A stretch of DNA of 5,730 nucleotides from Candidatus Zhuqueibacterota bacterium 4484_188 (GTDB taxonomy: Bacteria > Calditrichota > Calditrichia > RBG-13-44-9), in the NCBI GenBank assembly GCA_002049825.1, contig MVCZ01000209.1, forward strand, positions 1 through 5,730. The letters run 5' to 3'. Under the pieces are notes generated by a model. It searched no databases, was not told the DNA's origin, and was given only the letters and a program-made list of their open reading frames with translations. The first letter of the stretch is position 1; every line of letters begins with the position of its first letter. A program made the position numbers and the translations under genes. This document shows positions 5,305 to 5,730 of this stretch, in pieces.

Positions 5305-5643
5305 ATGGAAAATTTACGCAGATCATCGCGGATCGATGCCCAACACTTCATCGCGTATGATATTCTGGATGAAAAGAATCAGGTAGTTCAATCCGGTATG
5401 GCTTTAAGTCGGGACTTAAGCCGCACTGGAATTCAAATGCAAGACCGGGCGGGATTTCCGTTGGATGCCAAGGTTTTGCTCCACCTTGCGGTAGGAGACG
5501 ATGTGGTGGACATTGAAGGCAAAGTGCGACATGTAGACAAGGTTGCCGAAGATGATTACCGAATCGGAATTGAATTTGCGAGTATCAGTGAGGAATTGCT
5601 CGCTCTCCTGGAAAAAGCCTATCCCGGAATTTCTAAAAAATAG
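5305..5643 (+). CDS. PilZ domain protein, candidate c-di-GMP receptor
   Basis: A 112-residue protein made almost wholly of one PilZ domain, the common bacterial receptor fold for cyclic di-GMP. Both halves of the ligand-binding signature are visible: RRSSR at residues 5-9 (the RxxxR motif) and DLSRTG at 37-42 (the D-x-S-x-x-G motif). Typical beta-barrel strands follow (KVLLHLAVGDDVVDIEGKVR, then DYRIGIEFASI), ending in a C-terminal helix (EELLALLEKAY). There is no output domain, signal peptide or membrane segment, so it should work as a cytoplasmic adaptor that changes its contacts when c-di-GMP binds. Being last in a cluster with a GDP-mannose synthesis gene fits control of surface polysaccharide or motility, but that link is inference. 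TAG stop at 5641. Confidence 0.93.
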   Translation: MENLRRSSRIDAQHFIAYDILDEKNQVVQSGMALSRDLSRTGIQMQDRAGFPLDAKVLLHLAVGDDVVDIEGKVRHVDKVAEDDYRIGIEFASISEELLALLEKAYPGISKK

Positions 5644-5671
5644 TCCGCAAATTTGTCGAATTTCCGCCTAT

Positions 5672-5710
5672 AAAAAAAAGACATACCAGGCGCCCGGTGA
5701 AATGAGCGCT
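5672..5710 (-). terminator. Possible intrinsic terminator for a minus-strand gene beyond the window
   Basis: Read on the minus strand, AGCGCTC (5710-5704) can pair with GGGCGCCT (5695-5688) across an 8-base loop, with one bulge and one G-U pair. Eight T's follow (5679-5672), but eight bases separate the stem from the T-run, which is longer than usual. If real, a convergent gene should end just to the right. The 87 bases after the PilZ stop otherwise show no gene. Confidence 0.25.
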
Positions 5711-5730
5711 CGCAGACTGTAATTTTCCCC

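Noticed and set aside
5646..5666. AAATT-tgtcg-AATTT hairpin as terminator after the PilZ gene
   Set aside because: Only five A-T pairs, flanking mismatches and no T-run after it.

Overview
The window looks like a chromosomal stretch from a Gram-negative member of the FCB/Calditrichota-like bacteria, probably a metagenome contig. This placement is an inference. It rests on a Bacteroidota/Calditrichota-style Ig-like lipoprotein (Cys followed by PTGGPPDKTPP), two lipoprotein signal peptides with loose lipoboxes, an LL-DAP type diaminopimelate epimerase and moderate GC. All supported genes are on the + strand.

Layout: (1) 1-603 is the 3' end of a gene whose left part looks like the C-terminal tail of an AMP-forming (ANL) ligase, joined to a PlsC-type acyltransferase; its second half is disrupted. 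(2) 604-817 is a non-coding composite of degenerate 7-bp tandem repeats around an imperfect hairpin. (3) 818-2222 is an Ig-like (Big_5-type) lipoprotein split into two frames near 1137. (4) 2222-3013 is an intact dapF, overlapping the lipoprotein stop by one base. (5) 3059-4018 is a TPR lipoprotein. (6) 4020-5001 is a mannose-1-phosphate guanylyltransferase (manC type) broken near 4212, lacking roughly 30-35 codons that include the family's GRNTAP block. (7) 4979-5302 is a small protein I do not recognise. (8) 5305-5643 is a single-domain PilZ protein. (9) 5644-5730 is a short tail with a possible minus-strand terminator.

The genes from 818 to 5643 are tightly packed and co-directional (1-bp overlap, 45-bp gap, 1-bp gap, 14- to 23-bp overlap, 2-bp gap), so they may be one transcript. 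The common theme is the cell envelope: peptidoglycan precursor (dapF), GDP-mannose for surface glycans (manC), two lipoproteins and a c-di-GMP receptor-like PilZ protein.

I see no defence system, mobile element, CRISPR array or RNA gene. Two things deserve a second look. One is the heptanucleotide repeat element. The other is the clustering of short coding losses in three otherwise well-conserved genes, which is either an assembly problem or real gene decay.
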